The translations under genes and the position numbers were made by a program. Under the pieces are notes generated by a model. The model did no database searches. It saw only the letters and a program-made list of their open reading frames with translations, and was not told the origin of the DNA. A DNA stretch of 64,000 bases, taken from positions 248,001-312,000 of the forward strand of contig NZ_CP112874.1 in assembly GCF_029910235.1 (NCBI RefSeq). Direction: 5' to 3'. Every line of letters starts with the position of its first letter. The first letter of the stretch is position 1. Of the stretch, positions 45,461 through 54,820 are shown in pieces. The stretch is from Pseudanabaena galeata CCNP1313. GTDB taxonomy: Bacteria > Cyanobacteriota > Cyanobacteriia > Pseudanabaenales > Pseudanabaenaceae.

Positions 45461-45507
45461 CCCAAAAGATGAATGGCGGCGCTTCGCGCCGCCATTCATC
45501 TTTTGGG
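45461..45507. repeat. Family F hairpin that supplies a gene's stop codon
   Basis: 22-bp arms CCCAAAAGATGAATGGCGGCGC around TTC. The stop of the WecG-like gene (TGA, 45496-45498) lies in the right arm. Confidence 0.85.
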
Positions 45508-46272
45508 ATCTTGAAAAATTCGGCGTAAGTGTTGGATGCAAAACAAAATTACAAAACAGGGATTATTAATCAAATAACGCTGCCATAAACGCGCTGGTTC
45601 TTGGCTAAAGCGATATAACCACTCCAAGCCGATCGCCTTCATCCAACGTGGAGCTTGTGAAATCTTGCCACTATGAAAATCAAAGGCTGCACCAACCCCA
45701 ATCATTACGGCTGACAATCGATTTTGGGCTTGGCTCATCCAAAATTCCTGTTTAGGACAACCAAGCGCAATGAATACAACTTTTGCCCCCGATTTTGCCA
45801 TAAGTTGCATATCTTCAACTAATTGTGATTCAAAATCAGGAGCATCAAGCTCAAAATATGGTGGTGCGTGTTTACCCGCGATCGCCAAATCTGGAAAGCG
45901 TGATTTTAAGTTCTGCTCTAATTTGTGAAGTGTTTCAACCGTTGCGCCAAATAAATAAATAGGGATATTTTCCTGTGCTGCGCGATCGCACATTGCCAGC
46001 ATCAGATCTGGTCCATAAACTCGCTGTTGATCTTTAGCACCTAGCGATCGCAAACCCCATACAAGGGGCATTCCGTCAGGAGTGACGATTTCCGCATTAG
46101 CTAATACTTGACGATAGGAGTGATTCCAGTAAGCTGTCATCACCACATGGACGTTAGCCGCCACGACATAACCAGATTGATTTTGCTGAGCAAGAAGAGC
46201 AATGCGATCGCAAGTATCGGCATAACTGGTCGTGTCAATCCCCACATCAATAATCGATATACGTTGGCTCAT
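45496..46272 (-). CDS. WecG/TagA/CpsF-family glycosyltransferase
   Basis: 258 residues. Family blocks: VDTTSYADTCDRI, GYVVAANVHVVMTAYWN, IVTPDGMPLVWGLRSLGA, VYGPDLMLAMCD, FLFGAT-like YLFGATVETL, and FIALGCPKQEFWM with AAFDFHSGKISQAPRWMKAIGLEWLYRF. It transfers a sugar (ManNAc or similar) to lipid-linked acceptors. Probably works with the sugar transferase downstream. The last residues (DPKR) and stop come from a repeat hairpin. Confidence 0.92.
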   Translation of the reverse strand: MSQRISIIDVGIDTTSYADTCDRIALLAQQNQSGYVVAANVHVVMTAYWNHSYRQVLANAEIVTPDGMPLVWGLRSLGAKDQQRVYGPDLMLAMCDRAAQENIPIYLFGATVETLHKLEQNLKSRFPDLAIAGKHAPPYFELDAPDFESQLVEDMQLMAKSGAKVVFIALGCPKQEFWMSQAQNRLSAVMIGVGAAFDFHSGKISQAPRWMKAIGLEWLYRFSQEPARLWQRYLINNPCFVILFCIQHLRRIFQDPKR

Positions 46273-46361
46273 AGGTACAGTTTTGGGCTGGTGAGTTTTG
46301 ATGCCACTTTATGCTAATATCACTAAGGCAAAAATACGGCTTTGGAGTTTTGATTCGCTCA

Positions 46362-46784
46362 ATGAATACAGAAATTGCGGAAGATTTATTCACTCAAGGT
46401 TTAGAACGCTACAAACAAGGTGAATCTGCGGCGACCTTAATTCCTGTGTTTGAGAAAGTATGCGATCGTCAGCCCAAAGTTGCTAGCGGCTGGATTTGTC
46501 TATCTTGGTTATATTTGCTAGACAATAACGCCAAACTTGCTGTTAAGGCAGCCCAGAAAGCCGTCAAAATTGCCCCAGAAGATCCTCAAGGTCATATTAA
46601 TCTGGCGATCGCGATGTTAGAGCTATCCCAGAAGGGTGTGCGTGAGCAAGTTGAAGCTGCTCAAAACTGGTTAATGATTTTGAAAGATATTAAGCCAGAA
46701 ATTGTTGAGAATTTTGAAGAAGGCTTGCGTCGTCGTCCAGACTGGAAAGCTCTTGAAAAGGTTAGAGATTGGGTACTGAGTTAA
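46362..46784 (+). CDS. TPR-repeat protein
   Basis: 140 residues from ATG 46362 (MNTEIAEDLFTQGLERYKQG); the longer frame from 46311 adds an unlikely 17-residue leader. About three TPR units (GWICLSWLYLLDNNAKLAVKAAQKAVKIAPEDPQGHINLAIAML). It is a soluble interaction module of unknown partner. Divergent from the glycosyltransferase gene. Confidence 0.8.
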   Translation: MNTEIAEDLFTQGLERYKQGESAATLIPVFEKVCDRQPKVASGWICLSWLYLLDNNAKLAVKAAQKAVKIAPEDPQGHINLAIAMLELSQKGVREQVEAAQNWLMILKDIKPEIVENFEEGLRRRPDWKALEKVRDWVLS

Positions 46785-47030
46785 TCGACAACTATTGGTT
46801 TCTTGTTAATTTCTGTTTATTGTCAATATTTGTGAATGGCAATTTAGGATATTTAATAAATAACTTTATCTAACATTACAGAACTTCATAACTACTGCTC
46901 TTATGTCAGAAAAACTTAACAAAGGATTTTTGTCAAGAGTGTTAGGCTACCTAAATATAAATAACTAAAGCTGCTAATTTTTTAATTACAGCTAAAGTGT
47001 CAATTTTTTATTTAAAAGGAAGTTAATAAA

Positions 47031-47243
47031 ATGATCTTAGAAAACGTTAGAGTAAAGCCCGATACCCGCAATCACAAAGGCTTCTTTGTGCTAGAGGCTT
47101 CCTACAAACTGGTTAATATTGATGGTAATGGTTGGGCTTTGATTTGTTTAGATGACTATGCATGTCATTACGTCGATCCTGACGACCTGAAGTTGCCTAG
47201 AGGTTGGAAAAAAACAACTAGTAATGAAGTTGTGAACGCTTAG
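47031..47243 (+). CDS. Small conserved cyanobacterial-type protein
   Basis: 70 residues (MILENVRVKPDTRNHKGFFVLEAS…DDLKLPRGWKK). The Shine-Dalgarno AAAGGAAG lies 10 bases before the ATG, and a perfect 40-bp palindromic terminator follows. It resembles short regulators or adaptor proteins of cyanobacteria, but I do not recognise a function. Confidence 0.75.
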   Translation: MILENVRVKPDTRNHKGFFVLEASYKLVNIDGNGWALICLDDYACHYVDPDDLKLPRGWKKTTSNEVVNA

Positions 47244-47319
47244 CGATCGCCTTCTTGGGGTTTCCTCTATGCTTGACAGTGAAGATCGATCAACTAATGA
47301 TTTAAATAAACCAAATTTT

Positions 47320-47359
47320 AAATAAAAAAGAGCAAACCTAGGTTTGCTCTTTTTTATTT
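47320..47359 (+). terminator. Perfect 40-bp palindromic terminator
   Basis: AAAAAAGAGCAAACCT and complement with a T6 run, ending where a family C element begins. Confidence 0.85.
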
Positions 47360-47473
47360 AACGTCAGTTCGATGAAAGCGAAAAATGGTAAGAATCGCTA
47401 AGCGATTCTTACCATTTTTCGCCATTTGAGTCGTGCTTCGCACGACTCAAATGGCTATATCGAATTCACGTTA
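47359..47473. repeat. Family C double-hairpin element
   Basis: TAACGTCAGTTCGA and TCGAATTCACGTTA ends; hairpin 1 AAAAATGGTAAGAATCGC-TAA-, hairpin 2 GCCATTTGAGTCGTGC-TTC-. Confidence 0.88.
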
Positions 47474-47505
47474 AATCAAGAAGCGGCGCAAAGCGCTGCT
47501 TTTTA

Positions 47506-47606
47506 TACCAATTCACGAAAGTGTGGCAACACTTTCGTGAATTGAAAACCAAACCCAGTAATGGTTTTAAAAACACAAAATGGCGTAGCCATTTTGTGTT
47601 TTGGTA
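47506..47606. repeat. Family B element (reverse orientation)
   Basis: TACCAATTCACGAAAGTGT-GGCA-ACACTTTCGTGAATT, spacer AAACCCAGTAATGGTTTT, then ACACAAAATGG-CGTAG-CCATTTTGTGTTTTGGTA. The clearest intact copy. Confidence 0.88.
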
Positions 47607-47623
47607 TTAATTTACTAAGCCAA

Positions 47624-47663
47624 ACAAAAAGCAGATGAATGCTTGGCGCTCATCTGCTTTTTT
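47624..47663. terminator. Stem-loop CAAAAAGCAGATGA
   Basis: 14-bp stem with T6 on the plus strand, 11-base loop. Confidence 0.6.
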
Positions 47664-48012
47664 GTCGAAGTATTAAAAATCCAAAAGTAGAACGAAATGC
47701 CACTTCTGGAAGATGTAATAAAAGAATTCAACAGTTAATATTTACATCAACAAAGAAAATCCCCATTTTTCAGCTACATAGGTAACTATAAAAATCTTAA
47801 GTATATTTAACAAGATAGCTAATCAAATATACTTATATACATATTTACTTTACATTTACTTTTTACAGCAATTTACAAATAATCCCTAAAGCACCTTAAT
47901 TCTTTACGATAAAAATCGTTTACAAAAGATGCAGACGCTCATAGATATAAAATGCTGCAAAAGTGACACCAAAAAATGAGATATTTTATTGCTTTGCCAG
48001 ACTGATAAAAAC
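47664..48012. other. AT-rich gap, nothing seen
   Basis: About 350 AT-rich bases downstream of the minus-strand DUF3155-like gene with no gene, hairpin or repeat that I can support. Confidence 0.5.
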
Positions 48013-48321
48013 TTATCTACATCCAGCCAGTGCAACTTCTCTTTCTTCGGGTGGTTTTAGGCTAGGGAACAAGAAGTGATTTTCTTCAACATACTGTGCT
48101 CCGAATAGACCTTTTTCTGCCCAGAAGTATCGATCTGTTGTATGTTCGTTACGTCTTACAAGCAACAGTGCTGGAGGAAGAATGCCATGTGTATGAATGT
48201 ACTTACGTGCAGCCGTCACAGGCTTATCTTCACCGCTATCGATACTAAATTGAGGAATATGTTCTAGGATTTTGCGCCCTTCTTGGCGACGTCTACTTTT
48301 CCGCTTACGTCTCCTTGCCAA
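48013..48321 (-). CDS. DUF3155-like conserved cyanobacterial protein
   Basis: 102 residues with a very basic N-terminus (ARRRKRKSRRRQEGRK) and the conserved body SIDSGEDKPVTAARKYI, LLLVRRNEHTTDRYFWAEKG, VEENHFLFPSL. The start is TTG: TAGGAGGT lies 6-7 bases before it and no ATG is available. The basic tail suggests nucleic-acid or ribosome binding (inference). Confidence 0.85.
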   Translation of the reverse strand: MARRRKRKSRRRQEGRKILEHIPQFSIDSGEDKPVTAARKYIHTHGILPPALLLVRRNEHTTDRYFWAEKGLFGAQYVEENHFLFPSLKPPEEREVALAGCR

Positions 48322-48501
48322 ATCAATACCTCCTAATTTAGACCCTGAAATGCGATCGGGATTACAAAAACATTGTTATTATAGCTAGGGTAAATAAGAA
48401 ATTTCAACTTTTCTTTACAAATTTTTGTCAGTGATGTTTTTGTGTACCTTAGCTTGATACAGTATTTGATCAACTTTTAGTAAGTGAAACTAAAAATGAC
48501 T

Positions 48502-48954
48502 CTAATTTGCGTCAAAATGGTTTAAAGCTTCGGCAAAATCTCGTACTCCCTTAAACTGTCGATATACTGAAGCAAATCTTACATAGGCAACTTCGCTAAC
48601 ATCTTGTAAGTATTGCAACACCATTTCTCCAATTTCTACGCTTGATACTTGATGGCGATCGCGTACTTGTAGTTGCGCTTCGATTTCGTCAATGATTGAC
48701 TCTAGGGCAGTTTGTGATACTCCTGTTTTCTCACATGCTCGAATCATGCCGCGCAAAAGCTTGGAGCGATCGAAAGATTCACTGGCTCCATCCCGTTTCA
48801 GCACTGTAATTGGTACAAACTCAATGCGTTCGTAGGTGGTAAACCGACGCTGACAATTAAGACATTCGCGCCTGCGACGAATACTACAGCCTGCCTCTGC
48901 CGAACGAGATTCTAAAACACGGCTATCGGTATGCTGACAAAACGGGCAGAGCAT
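48502..48954 (-). CDS. nrdR: Transcriptional repressor NrdR
   Basis: 150 residues from ATG 48954 ([17 protein letters not shown]); the frame extends 14 residues upstream but this start matches the family. A zinc ribbon (CPFC…CLNC) is followed by an ATP-cone ([22 protein letters not shown]). NrdR senses nucleotide pools and represses ribonucleotide reductase genes; none lies in this window. Confidence 0.95.
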   Translation of the reverse strand: MLCPFCQHTDSRVLESRSAEAGCSIRRRRECLNCQRRFTTYERIEFVPITVLKRDGASESFDRSKLLRGMIRACEKTGVSQTALESIIDEIEAQLQVRDRHQVSSVEIGEMVLQYLQDVSEVAYVRFASVYRQFKGVRDFAEALNHFDAN

Positions 48955-49034
48955 GACATATCTCAAAATGTGGTGTGTAACATAGAGTGGGAGCAAAGCT
49001 TCACCCTATCTATATAACTGTAAATTATAGTGGG

Positions 49035-49297
49035 CAGCAATTACCTATAAAAAGAACAAGAGATTTTTTGAAAGCGTTGCAAAGTAACGCTTTCAAAAAA
49101 TCTCTTGTTACAGATGATGTTACGTGGAACTCAGATAATGAACCTCTTGCTGCTAGCATAACAGGGCAACCACGGGGGGATTGCCCCTACCTGTAAATTT
49201 TAGATCTTGTAGGGTTGCGCCATAGGGCAAGCCCTAGACTTACGGCATCGCAAGAATTCCTTCCACATAACATCAGTTACAGGTTTGAGTAATACTG
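49035..49297. repeat. Family A element split by MITE-1
   Basis: CAGCAATTACC…AAGAGATTTTTTGAAAGCGTTG-CAAAG-TAACGCTTTC… then the MITE (49114-49276), then GGTTTGAGTAATACTG, the expected right end. Confidence 0.82.
49114..49276. mobile_element. MITE-1 copy b (163 bp)
   Basis: ATGATGTTACGTGG and CCACATAACATCAG ends with TTACAG duplicated on each side (49108-49113, 49277-49282). Confidence 0.88.
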
Positions 49298-49319
49298 TCT
49301 TGCCAATCTCAAAGTAGAT

Positions 49320-49393
49320 ATGGCAATCCTAAAGGGGTTGTGAGAGTGCGCCCCGAAGGGGCGCACTCTCACAACCCCTTTAGGATTGCCATA
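49320..49393. repeat. Family E element, near-perfect palindrome
   Basis: ATGGCAATCCTAAAGGGGTT and complement enclosing GTGAGAGTGCGCCCC-GAA-GGGGCGCACTCTCAC. Confidence 0.85.
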
Positions 49394-49400
49394 GTAAAGC

Positions 49401-49447
49401 CCAAGAATTAGTGGTGCGGCGCAAAGCGCCGCACCACTAATTCTTGG
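49401..49447. repeat. Perfect hairpin with AAA apex upstream of lipA
   Basis: 22-bp arms CCAAGAATTAGTGGTGCGGCGC around AAA. A degenerate relative lies at 22211. Confidence 0.85.
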
Positions 49448-49533
49448 ATGGGAAAGGAGTAATTGCGTTAAAATACAAAACGTTACAAAAATTGCATGAT
49501 CTGCATAGGCTAGATTTTTAGGTAATCACAAAT

Positions 49534-50406
49534 ATGGCAGTCAAACCAGACTGGTTGCGAGTTAAAGCCCCTCAGTGGGAGCGCGTTGGCAATGTTAAAG
49601 AAGTCTTGCGCGACTTGGGGCTAAATACTGTGTGCGAGGAAGCATCTTGTCCAAACATCGGCGAATGCTTCAACCAAGGTACTGCCACATTTTTGATTAT
49701 GGGGCCAGCTTGTACTCGCGCTTGTCCCTATTGCGATATTGACTTTGAGAAGAAGCCTCAAGCTCTTGACCCGATGGAACCAATTAATTTGGGTGAGGCG
49801 GTGCAAAGGATGAATCTAAAGCATGTCGTCGTTACTTCCGTTAACCGTGATGATTTGCCTGATGGTGGCGCTTCTCAGTTTGTGCGATGCATTGAAGAAA
49901 TCCGTAAGTTGATGCCACAAACCACGATTGAACTGCTGATTCCCGATCTTTGTGCTAATTGGGAAGCTTTAGAAACAATTTTGGCGGCGCGTCCCCATGT
50001 ACTTAATCACAATACGGAGACTGTGCCACGGCTTTATCGTCGAGTGCGTCCGCAGGGAGAATATCAGCGTAGTTTAGAGCTTTTGCGTCGCGCTCGTGAA
50101 ATTGCGCCTTGGGTCTATACTAAGTCGGGGATTATGGTGGGTATGGGTGAAACCGATGAAGAGGTTTTGGAAGTGATGCGTGATTTGAGAGCAGTGGATT
50201 GCGATATTATTACCATCGGTCAATATCTGCAACCATCGGCAAAGCATTTGACTTTGCATGAGTTCGTAACGCCTGAGCAGTTTGAATCATGGAGAATTGC
50301 GGGGGAAGAAATGGGATTTTTACAAGTAGTATCTTCGCCGCTTACTCGTAGTTCGTATCATGCAGAACAAGTACAAGCATTAATGAAGTTGCATCCTAAA
50401 ACTTAA
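49534..50406 (+). CDS. lipA: Lipoyl synthase
   Basis: 290 residues. The auxiliary cluster [12 protein letters not shown] and radical-SAM cluster CTRACPYC are intact, as are [17 protein letters not shown] and the C-terminal [12 protein letters not shown] with the conserved RSSYHA. It inserts sulfur at C6 and C8 of protein-bound octanoyl groups. Monocistronic; its stop TAA is the first triplet of a palindromic element. Confidence 0.97.
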   Translation: MAVKPDWLRVKAPQWERVGNVKEVLRDLGLNTVCEEASCPNIGECFNQGTATFLIMGPACTRACPYCDIDFEKKPQALDPMEPINLGEAVQRMNLKHVVVTSVNRDDLPDGGASQFVRCIEEIRKLMPQTTIELLIPDLCANWEALETILAARPHVLNHNTETVPRLYRRVRPQGEYQRSLELLRRAREIAPWVYTKSGIMVGMGETDEEVLEVMRDLRAVDCDIITIGQYLQPSAKHLTLHEFVTPEQFESWRIAGEEMGFLQVVSSPLTRSSYHAEQVQALMKLHPKT

Positions 50407-50508
50407 GTAGTTAAGCATAAGTAAACTTAAAACCCAGATTGCTGTGCCGTCCGCGTAGCGGGCGGCACAGCAATCTAGGTTTGGTTTACAACTAGGCTTA
50501 ACTACTTA
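50404..50508. repeat. TA-ended palindromic element (family J) between lipA and kinase
   Basis: Ends TAAGTAGTTAAGC/GCTTAACTACTTA with inner hairpin CAGATTGCTGTGCCG…CGGCACAGCAATCT. It fills the space between the two convergent stop codons exactly. Confidence 0.85.
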
Positions 50509-50509
50509 G

Positions 50510-53500
50510 TTAATGGAGAATAACTAAGCCTTGGGGTTTAGGAGGCTGTGCTAAAAGCAGACGAACTTTATCCGCCAGATGTCTCAACTTAACAGGCTTG
50601 GTTAGATATTCATTAGCCCCTACTTTTAGACATTTTTCGCGATCGCCTTCCATCGCTAGAGCAGTTAGGGCAATTATGGGAATCGTCGCAGTTTGAGCGT
50701 CAGCACGAATCAGCCTAATCGCCTCTAGTCCATCCATCTTCGGCATTTGAATATCCATGACAATAATATCGGGGCAATGATCTTTTGCCCTTGCAACTGC
50801 TTCTTCTCCATTTCTAGCGATCGCTATACGGTAATTGATCGCAGTCAGATAGGACTTGAATGTTTGGATATTTGCTTCGTTGTCTTCCGCAAGCAGAATA
50901 AGTGGTGCGACCTCATTATCATTATTAATTTCGATTGGTGAGGAACTACTTGTAACTATCTCAGGGGCGATCGCAGTACTAGACAGCTCCATTTCATAGG
51001 GCAGAGCCACAGTGAAGCGACTACATTCTCCAACTACACTCTCAGCCATGACCATACCACCATGAAGTTCAACAATTTGCTTGACTAGAGCAAGTCCTAA
51101 ACCAGTGCCTTCGTACTGACGGTTGAGATTGCTACTAACCTGTATAAAGGGTTGGAAGAGACGTTGCAAGTCCTTAGAGGCAATACCTATGCCAGTATCC
51201 ATTACTTGAAATACAATCATCGGCAAATTCATGGTTCTGATTTGTTGAGGAATCACGGCTTCTCCTTGCCATATATCACCTTGACCAAAGGCAACTAGCA
51301 GATTTACATGTCCTTCGCTAGGAGTAAATTTGACAGCATTGGTGAGCAGATTAATCAACACCTGTCTGATCCGACGCTCTTCGACCTTGATATTGTTTAT
51401 ATTCTTGGGAATGCTACAGGCAATTTGTATTCTCTTTTGAAATGCTTGCTGTTTGACAAAAACTAAACTGGAATTACAGAGATTTTGGACTGAGACTAAT
51501 TCAATATGGAGTTCCATCATCCCTGATGAGATTTTTGAGAGATCGAGAATATCGTTAATCAAGGATAGAAGATGCGTACCACTTGATTCCACTGTACCGA
51601 TCGCACTTAATTGCTTGTCATTTAGTGTGCCTAAAAGCTGTTCTTTCAAAACCTCTGATAGTCCCAATATAGAATTGAGAGGCGTGCGGAGTTCGTGGCT
51701 CATGTTGGCAAGAAACTCGTCCTTGAGCTTAGTAGCTTTAAGGAGTTCTTGATTGACCCTGAGTAGTTCTGCTTCAGTTTGTTTGCGGATCAATAAATCA
51801 GCTTGAGTCTGCTGATAAAGATCCGCTTGTTGAACAGCGATCGCTAGTTGGTTACCAATTTGTTTTACGAAATCAATTTCCAGTTCTTCCCAATCGCGAG
51901 GACTATCACATTGATGAATGCATAGTAATCCCCATAATTTATCTGCCTTGAGCAAAGGAACGACTAGGTTTGCCCTTATTTGAAATCGTTCCAAGGTCTG
52001 AATATAGCATTGGGGTAGTCCCGAATTGTGAATATCGCTGACAGCCTGTGTTGTGCCTTGCTCATAGAATTCGGCATATTGCTCGCCAAAACAATGATCA
52101 TGGAATTTGACTGCTATCGCAGATCCAAATTTAGACAAGACTGATTCGGCAACGAATTCACCATCGTCAAAGTTCGTATCAGGATAGAACTCGAAAATAC
52201 CAACGCGATCCGCTTTCAGAAAGTTTCTAATTTCCTCAACAGTGGTCTGAAAAATAGTTTTGAGATCGAGGGTTTTTCTTATATTTTGAGTGATTTCTCG
52301 GATTACTAATTCTCTTTTGGCTTGCCTACGAATCAATTTCTCTGCTTGTTTAACTTCTTCAATATCAGTAATCGTACCGATCGCTCTGATTACTTTATTT
52401 TGATCATCTAGAACTCTCTCCCCGCGTGATAGAAACCAATGGGGCTTACCCTTAGCATCAAGAAGACGATATTCACAAGAAAACTCCGAAGTCTCTCCTT
52501 CTAGATGCTTCTGAAATGCATTTCTGGCAAGCTCGCGATCATCTATGTAAATATTTGTTAGCCAATCGTCAAGGTGAATTGGATCTTGACAACTCTCATA
52601 GCCAAGCCATTCTCTAACACCGCACTCTAAAACAAATATACCTGTCTGAGCATCCCAATCCCATATCCATACTTTAGCGGCGTTAGTTGCTAATTCATAG
52701 TGTTGAGCAATCTCTGCATATTTTCTCTCAGCAATATCCAACTCCATCTGTTTAAAATCTTTTACTTCCTCCAAGACAGATGCCAATGTCGCTCCTAAGA
52801 AACCTATTTCATTGTTAGGTAAAATAGGCAAGACAAATTTTTCCTGATTTTCACTATCCGCGATCGCTAATTGAATCTTTGCTAAAGGGCTGAGTACTAA
52901 CTGGCGAATTAACCAACCCATGAATGTCAAAATTAGTCCGCCACTAAATGACATCGCCAAGATCGCCCATAAAGCATTTTTCAATGCTTCATTTTCCAAT
53001 GCTTGGAGATCCATAACTACGATCACCACGCCACGATGTCTATTTGATGGTGTTGACTCTTGGGATGTCTTTGCCCCGAACTTATTAAATACAGTGCTAC
53101 TAAAAGGCAAAAATTGAACTATGACAGGCTTGCCTTCTACAACAGCATGGATATCTACTTCTGTGCCATTACGAGATGCTTGCAGCAAAGAGGGAACAAA
53201 CGTAGGGTGGATATCTGCATAGTCCATATTTGTCCATGTCAGATCCATCCTACGACTATGGGCTAGCAAACTACCCCTAGGATCAACTATTGATATTTCT
53301 ACTACTGCTGGCAGAGTGGCATAGTTTTGGACAAGCCTTTCTAAGAGAAAGGTTTCTTCGTCTTCAACCAAACCTTCACTAGCAAATTCAAGCCCCTGAG
53401 TAATCGTTCTAGCGCGTTGATGTACTTGCTCATCTAAATTAAATTTGAGAGATGTATAAATAGTAGACAAAGCAGCAACTCCTATCACCGCTAGGGATAG

Positions 53501-53563
53501 ACCAAACCCAAGTAATAGTTGCTTAGAGATTCTGTGCTTAGGGGATTGAATGAGGTTTTTCAT
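50510..53563 (-). CDS. Membrane-bound hybrid histidine kinase (PAS, GAF, receiver)
   Basis: 1017 residues. Two membrane segments (about 17-37 and 195-215) bracket a periplasmic sensor; HAMP (about 215-265); PAS (about 290-405); GAF (about 425-590, with CFGEQYAEFYEQG and WGLLCIHQC, resembling phytochrome-type GAF but without an evident bilin Cys motif); HisKA with His near 623 (NMSHELRTPLNS); HATPase (DTGIGI, GTGLGLALV); receiver with IIVMDIQMPKMDG and YLTKPVK. A substrate-binding protein gene lies upstream in the same direction and may feed it ligand. Confidence 0.93.
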   Translation of the reverse strand: MKNLIQSPKHRISKQLLLGFGLSLAVIGVAALSTIYTSLKFNLDEQVHQRARTITQGLEFASEGLVEDEETFLLERLVQNYATLPAVVEISIVDPRGSLLAHSRRMDLTWTNMDYADIHPTFVPSLLQASRNGTEVDIHAVVEGKPVIVQFLPFSSTVFNKFGAKTSQESTPSNRHRGVVIVVMDLQALENEALKNALWAILAMSFSGGLILTFMGWLIRQLVLSPLAKIQLAIADSENQEKFVLPILPNNEIGFLGATLASVLEEVKDFKQMELDIAERKYAEIAQHYELATNAAKVWIWDWDAQTGIFVLECGVREWLGYESCQDPIHLDDWLTNIYIDDRELARNAFQKHLEGETSEFSCEYRLLDAKGKPHWFLSRGERVLDDQNKVIRAIGTITDIEEVKQAEKLIRRQAKRELVIREITQNIRKTLDLKTIFQTTVEEIRNFLKADRVGIFEFYPDTNFDDGEFVAESVLSKFGSAIAVKFHDHCFGEQYAEFYEQGTTQAVSDIHNSGLPQCYIQTLERFQIRANLVVPLLKADKLWGLLCIHQCDSPRDWEELEIDFVKQIGNQLAIAVQQADLYQQTQADLLIRKQTEAELLRVNQELLKATKLKDEFLANMSHELRTPLNSILGLSEVLKEQLLGTLNDKQLSAIGTVESSGTHLLSLINDILDLSKISSGMMELHIELVSVQNLCNSSLVFVKQQAFQKRIQIACSIPKNINNIKVEERRIRQVLINLLTNAVKFTPSEGHVNLLVAFGQGDIWQGEAVIPQQIRTMNLPMIVFQVMDTGIGIASKDLQRLFQPFIQVSSNLNRQYEGTGLGLALVKQIVELHGGMVMAESVVGECSRFTVALPYEMELSSTAIAPEIVTSSSSPIEINNDNEVAPLILLAEDNEANIQTFKSYLTAINYRIAIARNGEEAVARAKDHCPDIIVMDIQMPKMDGLEAIRLIRADAQTATIPIIALTALAMEGDREKCLKVGANEYLTKPVKLRHLADKVRLLLAQPPKPQGLVILH

Positions 53564-53643
53564 GGTTATAAAAAGCTGATATCTCGAAGATGGTTTGAGA
53601 ATTCGCTCACTTTATTGTAACTTTCATGTAAATGATTCACAGG

Positions 53644-53663
53644 CAAGGGGCTTAAGCCCCTTG
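53644..53663 (-). terminator. Perfect palindrome between substrate-binding protein and kinase genes
   Basis: CAAGGGGCTTAAGCCCCTTG. It could terminate or attenuate readthrough from the upstream gene into the kinase. Confidence 0.6.
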
Positions 53664-53719
53664 TTTAGTAAAATTTGGTGAAGCCATCTGTACATCAACT
53701 GACAAAAAATCGTTATACT

Positions 53720-54724
53720 TTATGCCCCCTGCCAATTATTACTAGCTTTTTTGACTAGCTCACCATTAATCTCGATATCATTGCGAATACCTCGACCGTG
53801 GCGAGGATCTGATAACAACAATTCACTGGTCTTTTGATAAGCATCTTGCAAGCGCCCGCCCTCAAACATGCGCCGATTCATCGCCAGATCACCTTTTTTC
53901 AGCCCTTTGTAATCCTCGGCAAATGCTTCGGTTGTCATACCTAGTTGTTTGGCGATCGAAGCAAAAACTTCCTGTGGTTTAGTCTTCACATCCGCGATCG
54001 CATCAAACCAAGTCTCCATAAAACGAACCAGTTCATCTTGTTTGGTAGTGATCAGATTAGCGCGAGTTGCTAAAGCATCAATTACGAGACTATCCACATC
54101 CGCAGTAGTGTAAATGACTTTCCCGCCCACAGCTTTAGCTGTGCTTTGCATCAAAGGTTCCCATAGGGTAGCTGCACTGATCTCGCCTTTTTTAAGCATG
54201 ATAGCTGCACGTTCATTGATCACATCTAGAACTTCTACATCTTCTGGTTTCATTTGGTTTGCCTGAAGTGCTTCGAGTAAAATCAAATGCGAAACAGTAC
54301 TGAATTTGGCACTAACTTTTTTGCCTTTTAAATCTTTTACGGAATTGATACCAGGACCTGCCGCAATCCCATCGGAGCCAGCAGAAATATCGACAACCAT
54401 CACCACAACAGGCTTATCAGAGGAAGTGTCAACCTGCATGACCTCTGGCAAAGGCACAAAGCTCACATCTTGACTACCACGCATCGTAGCGCGGATGTTA
54501 TCTTGCTGGTTGATGAATTTGACAAACTCCACATCCAAACCATGCTTGCGAAACAATCCTGCTTCTTTGGCATACAAAGCAATTTGATAACCTGCCCAAC
54601 TGTTTAGCCCTACCTTAAATGGTTTTAATGCTCCTGCTTGCAAACTACAGCCTTTGATCGCGATCGTCGTTAACGAAGCAATCAGAACAATAGTTATCAA
54701 TCTAAAGAAATTATTTGATTTCAT
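53720..54724 (-). CDS. NMT1/SsuA-like ABC substrate-binding protein
   Basis: 334 residues. A signal peptide with lipobox-like IKGC. The type II binding fold core: LNSWAGYQIALYAKEAGLFRKHGLDVEFV, GSQDVSFVPLPEV, VVMVVDISAGSDGI, VKDLKGKKVSAKF and GEISAATLWEPL. Related proteins bind taurine, nitrate, bicarbonate or thiamine precursors; the ligand cannot be read. No permease or ATPase gene is adjacent. The next gene in the same direction is a membrane hybrid kinase, which suggests a receptor pair. Confidence 0.88.
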   Translation of the reverse strand: MKSNNFFRLITIVLIASLTTIAIKGCSLQAGALKPFKVGLNSWAGYQIALYAKEAGLFRKHGLDVEFVKFINQQDNIRATMRGSQDVSFVPLPEVMQVDTSSDKPVVVMVVDISAGSDGIAAGPGINSVKDLKGKKVSAKFSTVSHLILLEALQANQMKPEDVEVLDVINERAAIMLKKGEISAATLWEPLMQSTAKAVGGKVIYTTADVDSLVIDALATRANLITTKQDELVRFMETWFDAIADVKTKPQEVFASIAKQLGMTTEAFAEDYKGLKKGDLAMNRRMFEGGRLQDAYQKTSELLLSDPRHGRGIRNDIEINGELVKKASNNWQGA

Positions 54725-54820
54725 GCTTTTTATTCTAAGCTAAATTTAATATTTATAAATTCTTCTCTCCAATTGAATCTACAGCAGTGTAATTGTCTGG
54801 AATCCTACGAGATTCTACTA

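Noticed and set aside
49000-49196. Open frame across repeats upstream of lipA
   Set aside because: Entirely made of family A and MITE-1 sequence.
50510-53563. Phytochrome or cyanobacteriochrome photoreceptor
   Set aside because: The GAF domain resembles that of phytochrome-like kinases, but I could not find a convincing bilin-binding Cys-His motif, so I keep it as a GAF kinase.
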